Source: Acinetobacter higginsii
Lineage (GTDB): Bacteria; Pseudomonadota; Gammaproteobacteria; Pseudomonadales; Moraxellaceae
Length of the DNA stretch: 64,000 bases
Direction of reading: 5' to 3'
Assembly (NCBI RefSeq): GCF_000369525.1
Contig: NZ_KB850072.1
Span: 1,940,625-2,004,624 of the forward strand
A program made the position numbers and the translations under genes. Positions 9,025 to 17,510 of this stretch are shown one piece after another. Every line of letters begins with the position of its first letter. Position 1 is the stretch's first letter. The notes under the pieces were generated by a model. That model saw only the letters and a list, made by a program, of their open reading frames with translations. It searched no databases and was not told where the DNA came from.

Positions 9025-9591
9025 TCCATAAACCGCATAAATATGAATTCTATATTCATTATTTAAATATAAAATTCAGAAAAATATATATTTATTATTC
9101 AATTGATTCCTCTCTCTATATTTTTGGAAAAATTCATAAAACTATCATTTATTTATATTTACTTAGACCATAATTATCTTCTAGCAAGTAGGTTATTAAG
9201 CTTCAAAGTACAAGCTGTTCCACTATAACCGCCCATAAATTGTTGCTATGATTGCCGAAATTTTAGATGTTGTTTTTATGTTAACTGTATATTCTTTTTC
9301 ATTATTTTTAAATGTCTAGAATATTGAACCTAACAAAACAAATTGCAGCTAAATCCAAATTTGATTTGAAAATGAGATGAACAGTTGGTTCCTATCTGTA
9401 TATACTGAATCGGAACATGAATATTCATCTACTTTTCGGATGTTGTAGATCTATCACACTTGTTCAAACTTTAAGAATAATTCAGGGATTGTTTTAAGTG
9501 CGATGTCAATTTACAACATACAAACCTATTGCAATCATTAATGCTAGAGAAATGATGATTTTCTCGACATTTTTCCGATTAGGATTTATAC
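9025..9591. other. Long A/T-rich intergenic region upstream of metQ
   Basis: About 565 bp without a convincing gene. The first half is very A/T-rich. A small hairpin GAGAAA/TTTCTC lies around 9547-9565, just before metQ, and an AGGA ribosome-binding site precedes the metQ ATG. I recognise no SAM riboswitch here. A 23-codon frame at 9248-9319 has no ribosome-binding site. The length suggests a long regulated leader or a decayed gene. Confidence 0.5.
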
Positions 9592-10467
9592 ATGAAAAAG
9601 CTGATTAGTCTTTTTTTAAGTGTATCTGTGTTATTACTTGCGGCATGCAGTAAACAACCAGATACCGCATCTACCGAACAAAAAGGTGATGCTGCTGCAT
9701 TACAAACCGTTGTAATCGCTTCTACAGGTTCAGACGCTGATATTTGGCGTTATATCGCAACATTACCAGAAACTAAAGCCGCTGGACTTAAACTCGAAAT
9801 CAAGAACTTCACAGACTACGTTGCAATGAACACTGCAGCCGCAAATAAAGAAGTTGATTTGAATGCATTCCAATCTTACGCTTACCTTGTCGCATTCAAT
9901 GCTGCAAATAAAGACAAGATTGCTCCTGTTTCAACCACTTACTTAGAACCAATGGGTATCTACTCAAGCAAAGTAAAGAAAGTTGAAGAGTTTGCTGAAG
10001 GCGCAACCATTGCGATTCCAAATGACGGTGCCAATGAATCACGTGCTTTATTACTTTTACAAAGTGCTGGCTTAATCAAATTAAAAGCTGACTTCGACCC
10101 TGTAAAAGGCACGCCTGCTGACATTATCGAAAACAGCAAGAAAATCGTGATTAAACCTATCCAAATGGCGACAGCTGTACGTGTTAAAGACGAAGTTGAT
10201 GCGATTCTATTGGGTAATACACTTGCAATGGAAGGCGGTTTAAACGTTCTTAAAGATGCAATCTACTATGAACCAGTTGATCAAAGCACCAAATTAAATG
10301 TCAATGTATTGGCAACTGCTGAATCTCGTAAAGATGATGCAGTATTGCAAAAAGTTGGCGCGCTTTATCATACGGAAGCAGTGAAGAAATATGTTCAAGA
10401 ACACTTTGCTGGTACTAAAGTTGACGTAAATAAACCAACAAGCTACCTCACAGAAGCGAATTCGTAA
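9592..10467 (+). CDS. metQ: Methionine ABC transporter substrate-binding lipoprotein
   Basis: MetQ (NlpA family) captures D- and L-methionine in the periplasm and delivers it to MetNI. The 291-residue protein starts with a lipoprotein signal peptide ending in L-L-A-A-C (Cys19), so it is probably anchored to the inner membrane. The NlpA fold is indicated by the family stretches D-L-N-A-F-Q-S-Y-A-Y-L and I-P-N-D-G-A-N-E-S-R-A-L-L-L-L. The E. coli order is metNIQ. Here metQ comes first and is separated from metN by a terminator, an arrangement expected to give more binding protein than transporter core. Confidence 0.93.
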   Translation: MKKLISLFLSVSVLLLAACSKQPDTASTEQKGDAAALQTVVIASTGSDADIWRYIATLPETKAAGLKLEIKNFTDYVAMNTAAANKEVDLNAFQSYAYLVAFNAANKDKIAPVSTTYLEPMGIYSSKVKKVEEFAEGATIAIPNDGANESRALLLLQSAGLIKLKADFDPVKGTPADIIENSKKIVIKPIQMATAVRVKDEVDAILLGNTLAMEGGLNVLKDAIYYEPVDQSTKLNVNVLATAESRKDDAVLQKVGALYHTEAVKKYVQEHFAGTKVDVNKPTSYLTEANS

Positions 10468-10483
10468 TATAATACCCCCAAAT

Positions 10484-10517
10484 AAAACAGGCAAAGTGAT
10501 TTTGCCTGTTTTTTCTT
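10484..10517 (+). terminator. Terminator between metQ and metN
   Basis: The stem AAACAGGCAAA/TTTGCCTGTTT is followed by a T-run. It probably acts as a partial terminator inside the metQNI transcription unit. Confidence 0.8.
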
Positions 10518-10539
10518 TTCTGCCATAGTACTGACGAAC

Positions 10540-11568
10540 ATGATCCAATTTAAAAACATTTCGAAACACTATCAGTTGAAAGGTCAAACGATCAATGCGT
10601 TGGATCAGATCAATTTAGAGATCCCTGACGGTAGTATCTTTGGCATTATCGGCTATAGTGGTGCAGGTAAAAGTACACTTATCCGTTTGATTAATTTGCT
10701 TGAGCGCCCGACGCAGGGGCAAGTCATTATCAATCAAAAAGACTTTACTGCTATGGATGCGCGAACACTTCGTCAAGAACGTGCAAATATTGGCATGATC
10801 TTTCAGCACTTCAATTTACTTCAGACCAAAACCGTGTCTGAAAATATTGAAATGCCACTTAAATTACTTGGGCATAGCAAAGCTGAACGTGAAAAACGTC
10901 TGGCTGAACTACTTGAGTTTATCGATCTTAAACATAAAAAAGATGCCTACCCTGATGAGCTTTCAGGGGGGCAAAAACAACGTGTTGGTATCGCACGTGC
11001 GCTGGCGAATCATCCCAAGATTTTACTCTGCGATGAAGCAACTTCTGCCCTTGATCCACAGACCACAAAATCTGTTTTAGCACTATTAAAAAAGATTAAT
11101 AAAGAACAGAACATTACTATTGTGATGGTCACCCATGAAATGGATGTCATCGAATCAGTATGTGATTATGTAGCGGTCATGGAGTCAGGTCATGTGATTG
11201 AAACTGGCCCGACGCTGGATATTTTCAGTCAGCCACAGCATCCAACCACCAAGACTTTTATTCAAACGGTATTGCAACAGCAGTTACCTGTAAATATTTT
11301 AAGTAATCTTGAACATCAACATCATAATAGTATCTATAGCTTGCAGTTTCTCGGCACTTCAGCACAGGAAACCGTGATTCAGGCTGCGATTAAACAGTTT
11401 GATGTCAGCTTAAATATTCTGTTTGCTAACATGACCGAGATTAATGGTACCGTGATCGGACAAATGTTTATCCAGCTTTTGGGTGATCCGTCGATCATAC
11501 AGGAAACCGTAAAATTCCTTGAGCTTCAAGGCGTGAAAGTCGAACAATCTGGACTGGTAACCCAATGA
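10540..11568 (+). CDS. metN: Methionine ABC transporter ATP-binding protein
   Basis: MetN is the ATPase of the methionine importer. The 342 residues contain Walker A (G-Y-S-G-A-G-K-S-T, residues 38-46), the signature L-S-G-G-Q-K-Q-R, Walker B (I-L-L-C-D-E-A-T-S-A-L-D) and the switch histidine in M-V-T-H-E-M-D. The C-terminal stretch beyond about residue 245 matches the regulatory NIL/C2 domain where methionine inhibits transport in E. coli MetN. Its stop overlaps the metI start by 4 bp (ATGA), which indicates translational coupling. Confidence 0.95.
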   Translation: MIQFKNISKHYQLKGQTINALDQINLEIPDGSIFGIIGYSGAGKSTLIRLINLLERPTQGQVIINQKDFTAMDARTLRQERANIGMIFQHFNLLQTKTVSENIEMPLKLLGHSKAEREKRLAELLEFIDLKHKKDAYPDELSGGQKQRVGIARALANHPKILLCDEATSALDPQTTKSVLALLKKINKEQNITIVMVTHEMDVIESVCDYVAVMESGHVIETGPTLDIFSQPQHPTTKTFIQTVLQQQLPVNILSNLEHQHHNSIYSLQFLGTSAQETVIQAAIKQFDVSLNILFANMTEINGTVIGQMFIQLLGDPSIIQETVKFLELQGVKVEQSGLVTQ

Positions 11569-12260
11569 GAGATTTAATTGTACAATGGCTGACACAAGTC
11601 ACTGCTCCATTTTGGCACAGTTCCCTTTCGATCGACCAGTTTGTGACAGCACTGCAAGAAACCTTTCAAATGGTGTTCTTTTCTCTGCTGTTTGGTTGCA
11701 TTTGGGGATTGATTCAAGGTATTACGCTAGTCGTTACCCGCTCAGGCGGTATCTTGCAAAATCGTGCGATTTATTATTTCCTGAACCCGATTGTAAATGC
11801 ACTGCGTTCCCTTCCCTTCATTATTCTGCTGATTGCCGTTATTCCACTGACTAAAATGCTGGTTGGCACTTCAATTGGAACATGGGCAGCGATTGTGCCT
11901 TTGACTATTTATGTGGGCCCATACTTAGGTCGTTTAATTGAAACTTCGTTACTTGAAGTGAATGAAGGCATTGTCGAATCCGCTCAGGCAATGGGTGCTT
12001 CGCCTTGGCAAATTATCTTTAAATTTATTATCCCTGAAGCGCGTAGCTCTCTGATTCTGAATTTAACTACGGGTACGATCTCGCTCATCGGTGCGACAGC
12101 GATGGCGGGTGCCGTAGGCGCAGGTGGTATTGGTGACTTGGCGATTTCTTATGGTTACCAACGTTTCGACACCAGTGTGGTGATTTTAACCGTGATTGTT
12201 TTGTTGCTATTGGTTCAAATGGTACAAATGCTCGGTGATTGGTTGGCAAAACTGCGATAG
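11565..12260 (+). CDS. metI: Methionine ABC transporter permease
   Basis: MetI forms the membrane channel of the methionine importer. The 231-residue protein has about five hydrophobic segments and the permease coupling motif (E-S-A-Q-A-M-G-A-S-P-W-Q-I-I) that contacts MetN. The region A-M-A-G-A-V-G-A-G-G-I-G-D-L-A after the motif is typical of MetI. It overlaps metN by 4 bp and is followed by a strong terminator, closing the unit. Confidence 0.95.
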   Translation: MRDLIVQWLTQVTAPFWHSSLSIDQFVTALQETFQMVFFSLLFGCIWGLIQGITLVVTRSGGILQNRAIYYFLNPIVNALRSLPFIILLIAVIPLTKMLVGTSIGTWAAIVPLTIYVGPYLGRLIETSLLEVNEGIVESAQAMGASPWQIIFKFIIPEARSSLILNLTTGTISLIGATAMAGAVGAGGIGDLAISYGYQRFDTSVVILTVIVLLLLVQMVQMLGDWLAKLR

Positions 12261-12270
12261 TAAAAAATAG

Positions 12271-12298
12271 AAAAAACGCTCAGCTGAGCGTTTTTTTA
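12271..12298 (+). terminator. metNI terminator
   Basis: The perfect palindrome AAAAAACGCTCAGCTGAGCG is followed by seven Ts. With A- and T-runs on both sides it can serve both the metI and the convergent HDAC-like transcripts. Confidence 0.9.
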
Positions 12299-12313
12299 TG
12301 TCTTGTATTTTAC

Positions 12314-13180
12314 CTAGGGAAAATAGATTTCATTCGCTGCCTTAAAGGTATTGACATGCAATGGCACTAAATCGTCCAGTGCTTGATACCCCCCTGCCAA
12401 AACGAACAGCATTGGAATTTTCATTTTCTTGGCCATCTCAAAGACAATTCGGTCACGTTCAAATAATAATTCAGTGCTAAACCATTTAGAGCCGTATTTA
12501 TCATGTTGATGGCAGTCCATGCCTGCTTGATAAATAATTAAATCTGTATCCCAACGCGAAGCATATTGGAATGCCTCAAAGATCGCTTCACGATATAAAT
12601 CGAAATTACCTTGTTTGGGGTGAATATAACGGGTCAAACTGCGCTCACTAGCCTTACAGCCAAAACGAATGCCAAAAATTCCAAAATTAATCAGATTGGT
12701 CATACGATTAGTGAAAATAGCTGTGCCATCTCCACCATGTTGATCACAATCCAAAACAAAGATTCGTTTTTCAGGATATTGCTTAGCAACCAGCGCTAGG
12801 CCATTAAAGGTACAATAGGCTGCACCAGATTCATAACTGGCATGGTGAAATCCTTGGGCAATATTTGCAGCAATCCCCTCATTCAAAGCAATTTCAGCTC
12901 CAACTAACTGTCCAGCCTGAACCGATAAAATCGCATCTCTCAGTTGTTCATTCCACGGCTTAAACCCTTGTATGGTGGCAAATGCTGACTGTCCCGATAA
13001 AAAAGCTTCCACATACTGTGGATTGTGCAATTTCTTTAACAGCTCAACATCAATACTGCCTGGATCGATCAGTTCAACCATCCGTTGGGCACGTAACACA
13101 TCAGCGACAGCGGTGAGTTTTTCCATACTATTGGTATGCGTTTGCGCATAATAGCGTGGTGAATAACAGGCTTTTAGCAT
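12314..13180 (-). CDS. Histone deacetylase superfamily hydrolase
   Basis: This 288-residue protein has the zinc-dependent deacetylase fold motifs: tandem histidines in Q-G-F-H-H-A (112-113), D-C-D-Q-H-G-G-D-G-T with metal ligands Asp146 and His148, a third ligand Asp222 in A-G-M-D, and the catalytic-type tyrosine in A-G-G-Y (about 265). All active-site residues are therefore present. Bacterial members deacetylate polyamines, acetoin-related substrates or other small acetylated molecules; the substrate cannot be inferred. Its start overlaps the upstream unknown gene by 7 bp, so the pair is translationally coupled and probably works together. Confidence 0.87.
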   Translation of the reverse strand: MLKACYSPRYYAQTHTNSMEKLTAVADVLRAQRMVELIDPGSIDVELLKKLHNPQYVEAFLSGQSAFATIQGFKPWNEQLRDAILSVQAGQLVGAEIALNEGIAANIAQGFHHASYESGAAYCTFNGLALVAKQYPEKRIFVLDCDQHGGDGTAIFTNRMTNLINFGIFGIRFGCKASERSLTRYIHPKQGNFDLYREAIFEAFQYASRWDTDLIIYQAGMDCHQHDKYGSKWFSTELLFERDRIVFEMAKKMKIPMLFVLAGGYQALDDLVPLHVNTFKAANEIYFP

Positions 13181-14160
13181 GGATGTCCTACATAAATTTG
13201 ATCTTGGGCAATCTCCATGAGTTGACTTAATTCGGTGCTATCAGGTCTAAATAATCCATTATCGACCTGTTGTTTAAAGTGATAACCAAAGGCACGCGCA
13301 CGATTTCCAGGTGACACAGCCAACGTGGTTAAACGTAAAAACCAAAAACCATTCATTTCAGTGATTGGAATCACATAGCCCTTATATTGTTTATTTTTAT
13401 GTTTAGGCAGCTGTTCAATGTCATAGCTAGCTGAAAATAAACTGCCCGCAGGTAGCCGCACGCCATTCATCATTAAAGGTACTAAACTGATACAGGAATG
13501 ATTATCCCCCATATTTAACTTTTCCATCATGATCGGTTGTTGCTGCGCATCGACAAAAATATTGATTTCACCCTGTCTTAATAAACGATGATGAGCGATA
13601 CGTAAGAAGAATTTCTCTGCCATCGGACAAGAACCGACTTTAGGCTTTTCCTCTAAGGACTGACAATCAATCATACTCTGCCCTGATGCATCCTGAGGCA
13701 GAAGAATATCACTCAGTAACTGGCAAATCAGTTTGCTTTCTTCAAGTTGGGCATATTGATGAATATTTCTGAGTTTGGCTTGAAACTCAACTTCCTGCTG
13801 TAAGCTCTGTGCAAAACTTTCTTGTGGGTTTATACGCTGCAAGCATTGTTGGACGTTTAAATTGGTATCCAAATTACGCCATGTTTCTAACTCTAAACCA
13901 TAAGATGAGCTTTGATTAAGAATATTACGCAAAGCTTTGGTCTCGTATTCTTCAAAAATACGCAAATCCTGAAACCCGATTGGATCCCGAACTTGAGAAA
14001 CAAACTCTGCAATAACACGCGTCGCCTGCGTATAACCGCAACCCCGACGTTCAGTCTGATGACTAAAATGCTCATTCAGCATTTCTGTAAGTTTGGCAGA
14101 GAGCGGATATAAATACTTTTTAAAGATAACGACCACTTCATGATCGATCAGCTCAGACAT
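13174..14160 (-). CDS. Uncharacterised protein coupled to HDAC-like hydrolase
   Basis: I do not recognise a family for this 328-residue protein. It has no signal peptide or membrane segment and looks cytosolic. Several cysteines are scattered (R-R-G-C-G-Y, K-L-I-C-Q-L, M-I-D-C-Q, G-S-C-P-M, H-S-C-I-S, H-P-C at the end), and the middle is rich in Gln and Leu and probably helical. The C-terminal half contains a stretch of mixed beta character (G-Y-V-I-P-I-T-E-M-N-G-F-W-F-L-R-L). The last codons overlap the start of the HDAC-like gene by 7 bp, the main clue to its role: a partner, substrate or regulator of that enzyme. Confidence 0.75.
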   Translation of the reverse strand: MSELIDHEVVVIFKKYLYPLSAKLTEMLNEHFSHQTERRGCGYTQATRVIAEFVSQVRDPIGFQDLRIFEEYETKALRNILNQSSSYGLELETWRNLDTNLNVQQCLQRINPQESFAQSLQQEVEFQAKLRNIHQYAQLEESKLICQLLSDILLPQDASGQSMIDCQSLEEKPKVGSCPMAEKFFLRIAHHRLLRQGEINIFVDAQQQPIMMEKLNMGDNHSCISLVPLMMNGVRLPAGSLFSASYDIEQLPKHKNKQYKGYVIPITEMNGFWFLRLTTLAVSPGNRARAFGYHFKQQVDNGLFRPDSTELSQLMEIAQDQIYVGHPC

Positions 14161-14520
14161 AACGCCCCCTCTTATTCTTCAGATTTATCACTTTTCACCC
14201 ATCGTAAAAGATCTTTATTTCTCTTTTTAAATTTAATCATTGAAATTATTTAGCTTTACTTCAATATTTTTATACAACTAAAGATAAATCATTAACTTAT
14301 AAAACTTTTATCTCATCTTTATTGAAAATATAACACTTGTCAACGATAAAGATATCTATTGAAAGTGGCTGTCAAAATCTGCCCGACAAAGTCATTATTC
14401 AGCGCTATAAATCAGTAGGAATTTTGCACTGAACTGCATTTGCACTTACACTACAAATAGGCACTTATATGAGTACCCAAACCGTAATAACCTCACGAAA
14501 CAAAGCTTTAGGATTCGGCT
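14161..14520. other. Divergent intergenic region between the HDAC pair and gloB
   Basis: About 360 bp of A/T-rich DNA that must hold promoters for both directions. I find no clear consensus boxes. A 20-codon frame at 14469-14531 overlaps the gloB start by 11 bp. It has only a weak ribosome-binding site, while gloB has its own AGGA, so I do not call it a gene. Confidence 0.45.
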
Positions 14521-15252
14521 ATGCATTATAAGATTCATGCAATTGACGTAAAAAATGCCTTAAAAAACTATATTTGGTTATTGGAAGATACAGATACACA
14601 AGAAGTCGTTGCCATTGACCCCACTGAAGCTGGTTTAGTTACTGATTTCTGTGAGCAGCATGGTCTACAACTTAAACAAATCTGGCTGACGCATTGGCAC
14701 CGTGATCACACTGGCGGTGTTGAAGGTTTACTCGCCGATCAGAATATAATGGTCTACGGTCCACGCGATGAATTGAGTAAAATTTCACTCATCTCTAACC
14801 CTTTGCAAAATGACGATCATTTTCATTTTAATGACCTCAAAGTTGAAATTATTGCGACGCCTGGTCATACCCTTGGCCATATTACTTATTTTATTGAAAA
14901 AATTGAGACGCTGTTTAGCGGTGACACCTTATTTGCAATGGGCTGTGGTCGTCTATTTGAAGGGACAGCGGAGCAAATGTATCACTCATTGAATCGGTTG
15001 GCTGCGTTACCTATTCAGACCAAAGTATACTGCACCCATGAATACACACTTGCCAATGCTGAATTCGCTTTAACTGTTGAACCAAATAATGTCGCGCTGC
15101 AAGAGCGCATGCAACAAGTCAAAGCGCTAAGAGAAGCAGATCAAATTACCCTTCCAAGTACGATCGAATTAGAGCTTGAAACCAATCCCTTCCTGCGGAC
15201 TGAAAGTGCAGAAGAGTTTGCCCGAATTCGTAGTCTGAAAGATCAATTTTGA
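14521..15252 (+). CDS. gloB: Hydroxyacylglutathione hydrolase (glyoxalase II)
   Basis: GloB hydrolyses S-lactoylglutathione to lactate and glutathione, completing methylglyoxal detoxification. The 243 residues carry the metallo-beta-lactamase metal motif T-H-W-H-R-D-H at 57-63, then T-P-G-H-T-L-G-H, F-S-G-D-T-L-F and the C-terminal T-H-E-Y-T-L-A-N-A-E-F-A typical of glyoxalase II. The C-terminal domain is a little shorter than in some members. The gene stands alone with a strong terminator after it. Confidence 0.93.
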   Translation: MHYKIHAIDVKNALKNYIWLLEDTDTQEVVAIDPTEAGLVTDFCEQHGLQLKQIWLTHWHRDHTGGVEGLLADQNIMVYGPRDELSKISLISNPLQNDDHFHFNDLKVEIIATPGHTLGHITYFIEKIETLFSGDTLFAMGCGRLFEGTAEQMYHSLNRLAALPIQTKVYCTHEYTLANAEFALTVEPNNVALQERMQQVKALREADQITLPSTIELELETNPFLRTESAEEFARIRSLKDQF

Positions 15253-15275
15253 TTAAATCCCATCGCTTCGACTGA

Positions 15276-15321
15276 TTCATTTTCTACTTTCACAGCAAAG
15301 TAGAAAATGAAATCATTTTTT
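15276..15321 (+). terminator. gloB terminator
   Basis: A perfect 15-bp stem (15276-15290 with 15297-15311) has a six-base loop. A T-run follows a few bases after the stem. Confidence 0.75.
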
Positions 15322-15550
15322 ACATTTGCTTCAAGAATATTTCCCCTAAAACTTGATTTTCACCACATTTATAAAAAATATTTTTTATAGTAAATTCAAC
15401 AAACTAACAAAAACACAGATAAGATTCTATCTATAAAAATTACGCTAAATTTACATTACTTACATGTGGAAAAATAAATCTATGCAATCCCCCTTTAAAA
15501 AAATTTAACTGACCCTTATTAATAAATACATGTTCACAAGGAGATCTGTC

Positions 15551-15757
15551 ATGAAAAACAGAGTTGTTAAAGCAAAAAACGTATTGGCTTTCCGTATTTG
15601 GTTAGAAAAATTAGGATATTCGGTTAAAAATCTGACAGATAACCGCGGTTTCACATTTAGCTTCAAAAAAGAATATGGTTTAGTCACAGGCGATTTATCT
15701 GGCAATGCTTTAGCAATGCAACTGGGTGAAGAGTTTGAAGATCATTTAAAAGCCTAA
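15551..15757 (+). CDS. Small basic protein of unknown function
   Basis: The product has 68 residues from the ATG at 15551, which has a strong AGGAGA ribosome-binding site; upstream in-frame codons lack one. The N-terminal half is basic (M-K-N-R-V-V-K-A-K-N) and predicted helical, the middle has a beta-like G-F-T-F-S-F-K stretch, and the C-terminus is acidic. No family is recognised. It is cytosolic and lies alone between gloB and the SAH riboswitch. The good ribosome-binding site and balanced composition support a real gene. Confidence 0.65.
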   Translation: MKNRVVKAKNVLAFRIWLEKLGYSVKNLTDNRGFTFSFKKEYGLVTGDLSGNALAMQLGEEFEDHLKA

Positions 15758-15883
15758 TGGCAAATTTCCCTAGATATCAGGGTTTCAAAGGGATTTGGAA
15801 TCCTTGATTGATGCTCATAAAAATAATTAAAACGTATCACTCATTTAATCCTTCATTTTCTAACCATTTCAAACAAAATTTCA

Positions 15884-15912
15884 TTGGAACAAACGCAATT
15901 TCCAAGTATCAT
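15884..15912 (+). promoter_or_regulatory. Promoter of the riboswitch-ahcY transcript
   Basis: The -35 box TTGGAA (15884-15889) and -10 box TATCAT (15907-15912) are separated by exactly 17 bases. Transcription would start near 15919, immediately before the riboswitch. Confidence 0.7.
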
Positions 15913-15918
15913 TATGCC

Positions 15919-16020
15919 CAGTCGAGGGATGCTGCGACAATTGATCGGCACTAAAGATCAATTTGCCAGGCTCGACGATCGGTTAGACACTCGTTTTAAC
16001 CAACAACGGCATCCGCGAAC
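15919..16020 (+). promoter_or_regulatory. S-adenosylhomocysteine (SAH) riboswitch
   Basis: The leader matches the SAH riboswitch core: a CGAGG-type 5' strand followed by GCTGCG, then TTTGCCAGGCTCG, a variable hairpin, and AACGG-CATCC-GCG at the 3' side. GTCGAG (15921-15926) can pair with CTCGAC (15971-15976), and GGATGC (15926-15931) with GCATCC (16009-16014), supporting the pseudoknotted fold. Known SAH riboswitches turn on ahcY and linked genes when the toxic product SAH builds up. It sits just downstream of a good promoter and about 35 bases before ahcY, exactly where the family is expected. Confidence 0.88.
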
Positions 16021-16055
16021 AGAATGATCCATACTATTTTTTCTAGGAGATCCTG

Positions 16056-17438
16056 ATGAACGCGGTGAATGCTTCATTTACAGATTATAAAGTTGCTGAT
16101 ATTTCCCTTGCTGACTATGGTCGTAAAGAGATCAAACTTGCTGAAGCAGAAATGCCAGCTTTGATCGGTTTACGTAAACGTTATTCAGCAGCTAAACCAC
16201 TTGCTGGCGCAAAAATCTTGGGTTGTATCCATATGACAATCCAAACCGCTGTTTTAATCGAAACTTTGGTTGAACTCGGTGCAGAGGTGCGTTGGACCTC
16301 TTGCAATATCTTCTCTACTCAAGACCATGCTGCTGCTGCAATTGCTGCAAGCGGTGTTCCTGTGTTCGCTTGGAAAGGCGAAACTGAAGAAGAATATGTG
16401 TGGTGCTTAGAACAGCAAATCAATGTCAACGGTCAGCCTTGGGATGCCAACATGATCTTGGACGATGGCGGTGACTTAACTGCTCTTGTTCATGACAAAT
16501 ACCCTGCGCTTTTAGAACGTATCCACGGTATTACTGAAGAAACAACAACAGGTGTACAACGTCTGTTGGAAATGTGGAAAGACGGTTCGCTTAAAGTACC
16601 AGCGATCAACGTGAATGATTCGATCACTAAATCGAAGAATGACAACAAATACGGTTGCCGCCATTCATTAAATGATGCCATCAAACGTGCAACTGACATG
16701 TTACTTTCTGGCCGTCGTGCACTAGTCATTGGTTATGGCGATGTTGGTAAAGGTTCTGCGCAATCTTTACGTCAAGAAGGCATGATCGTTCGTGTCACTG
16801 AAGTTGATCCAATCTGTGCAATGCAAGCATGTATGGATGGATACGAAGTTGTATCTCCATATAAAAATGGCGTACAAACTGGCAAAAAAGAAGATATTAA
16901 CCAAGACTTATTGGGCAATACTGATCTTGTTGTCACGACAACTGGTAACTACCATGTATGTGATTCTGCAATGTTAGATAGCTTAAAAGCCGGTGCTGTA
17001 GTGTGTAACATCGGTCACTTTGATACAGAGATCGACACTGCATACTTACGTGGTTACAAGTGGGTTGAAGTTAAGCCACAAGTACACCAAGTGTATCGTT
17101 CAGAAGACGAAAACAACTACCTCATCCTTCTTTCTGAAGGTCGTTTAGTGAATCTTGGTAATGCAACAGGCCACCCATCACGCGTGATGGACGGTTCTTT
17201 CGCTAACCAAGTGTTAGGTCAAATGCATTTATTTGCTGAAAAATTTGCTGACTTACCTGCTGAGCAAAAACAAGCAGCGATTCGCGTAGAAGTTCTTCCT
17301 AAGAAATTAGATGAAGAAGTTGCTGCTGCAATGGTCCTTGGCTTTGGTGGTGTGTTAACACAATTAACGCAAGTACAAGCAGATTACCTTGGCGTTCCTG
17401 TAGAAGGTCCGTTCAAATCTGACGCTTATAAATACTAA
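16056..17438 (+). CDS. ahcY: S-adenosylhomocysteine hydrolase
   Basis: AhcY splits SAH into adenosine and homocysteine with bound NAD, relieving product inhibition of methyltransferases. The 460-residue protein has the substrate domain with the N-D-S-I-T-K-S-K catalytic lysine region, the NAD-binding [10 protein letters not shown] motif and the C-terminal K-S-D-A-Y-K-Y that closes the neighbouring active site. An AGGAGA ribosome-binding site precedes the ATG. It is controlled by the SAH riboswitch upstream. metF, the next methionine-cycle enzyme, follows after an intervening hairpin. Confidence 0.97.
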   Translation: MNAVNASFTDYKVADISLADYGRKEIKLAEAEMPALIGLRKRYSAAKPLAGAKILGCIHMTIQTAVLIETLVELGAEVRWTSCNIFSTQDHAAAAIAASGVPVFAWKGETEEEYVWCLEQQINVNGQPWDANMILDDGGDLTALVHDKYPALLERIHGITEETTTGVQRLLEMWKDGSLKVPAINVNDSITKSKNDNKYGCRHSLNDAIKRATDMLLSGRRALVIGYGDVGKGSAQSLRQEGMIVRVTEVDPICAMQACMDGYEVVSPYKNGVQTGKKEDINQDLLGNTDLVVTTTGNYHVCDSAMLDSLKAGAVVCNIGHFDTEIDTAYLRGYKWVEVKPQVHQVYRSEDENNYLILLSEGRLVNLGNATGHPSRVMDGSFANQVLGQMHLFAEKFADLPAEQKQAAIRVEVLPKKLDEEVAAAMVLGFGGVLTQLTQVQADYLGVPVEGPFKSDAYKY

Positions 17439-17445
17439 GAAAATC

Positions 17446-17477
17446 AGGGCAGACGTTTTACGGACTGCCCTTTTTTC
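17446..17477 (+). terminator. Terminator between ahcY and metF
   Basis: The stem AGGGCAG/CTGCCCT is extended by partial pairing and ends in a T6 run. It is likely to reduce rather than abolish read-through into metF. Confidence 0.8.
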
Positions 17478-17510
17478 TAAAATTCCAAGCGATTTTAAAA
17501 AGGATTTGAA

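Noticed and set aside
9248..9319. 23-codon hydrophobic frame in the metQ upstream region
   Set aside because: No ribosome-binding site, no conservation evidence, and typical of chance frames in A/T-rich DNA.
9025..9591. SAM or methionine riboswitch in front of metQ
   Set aside because: The sequence is A/T-rich and does not show conserved riboswitch cores. The only clear riboswitch in the window is the SAH type before ahcY.
14469..14531. 20-codon frame overlapping the gloB start, possible leader peptide
   Set aside because: Weak ribosome-binding site, and gloB has its own AGGA. There is no regulatory codon pattern that would suggest attenuation.
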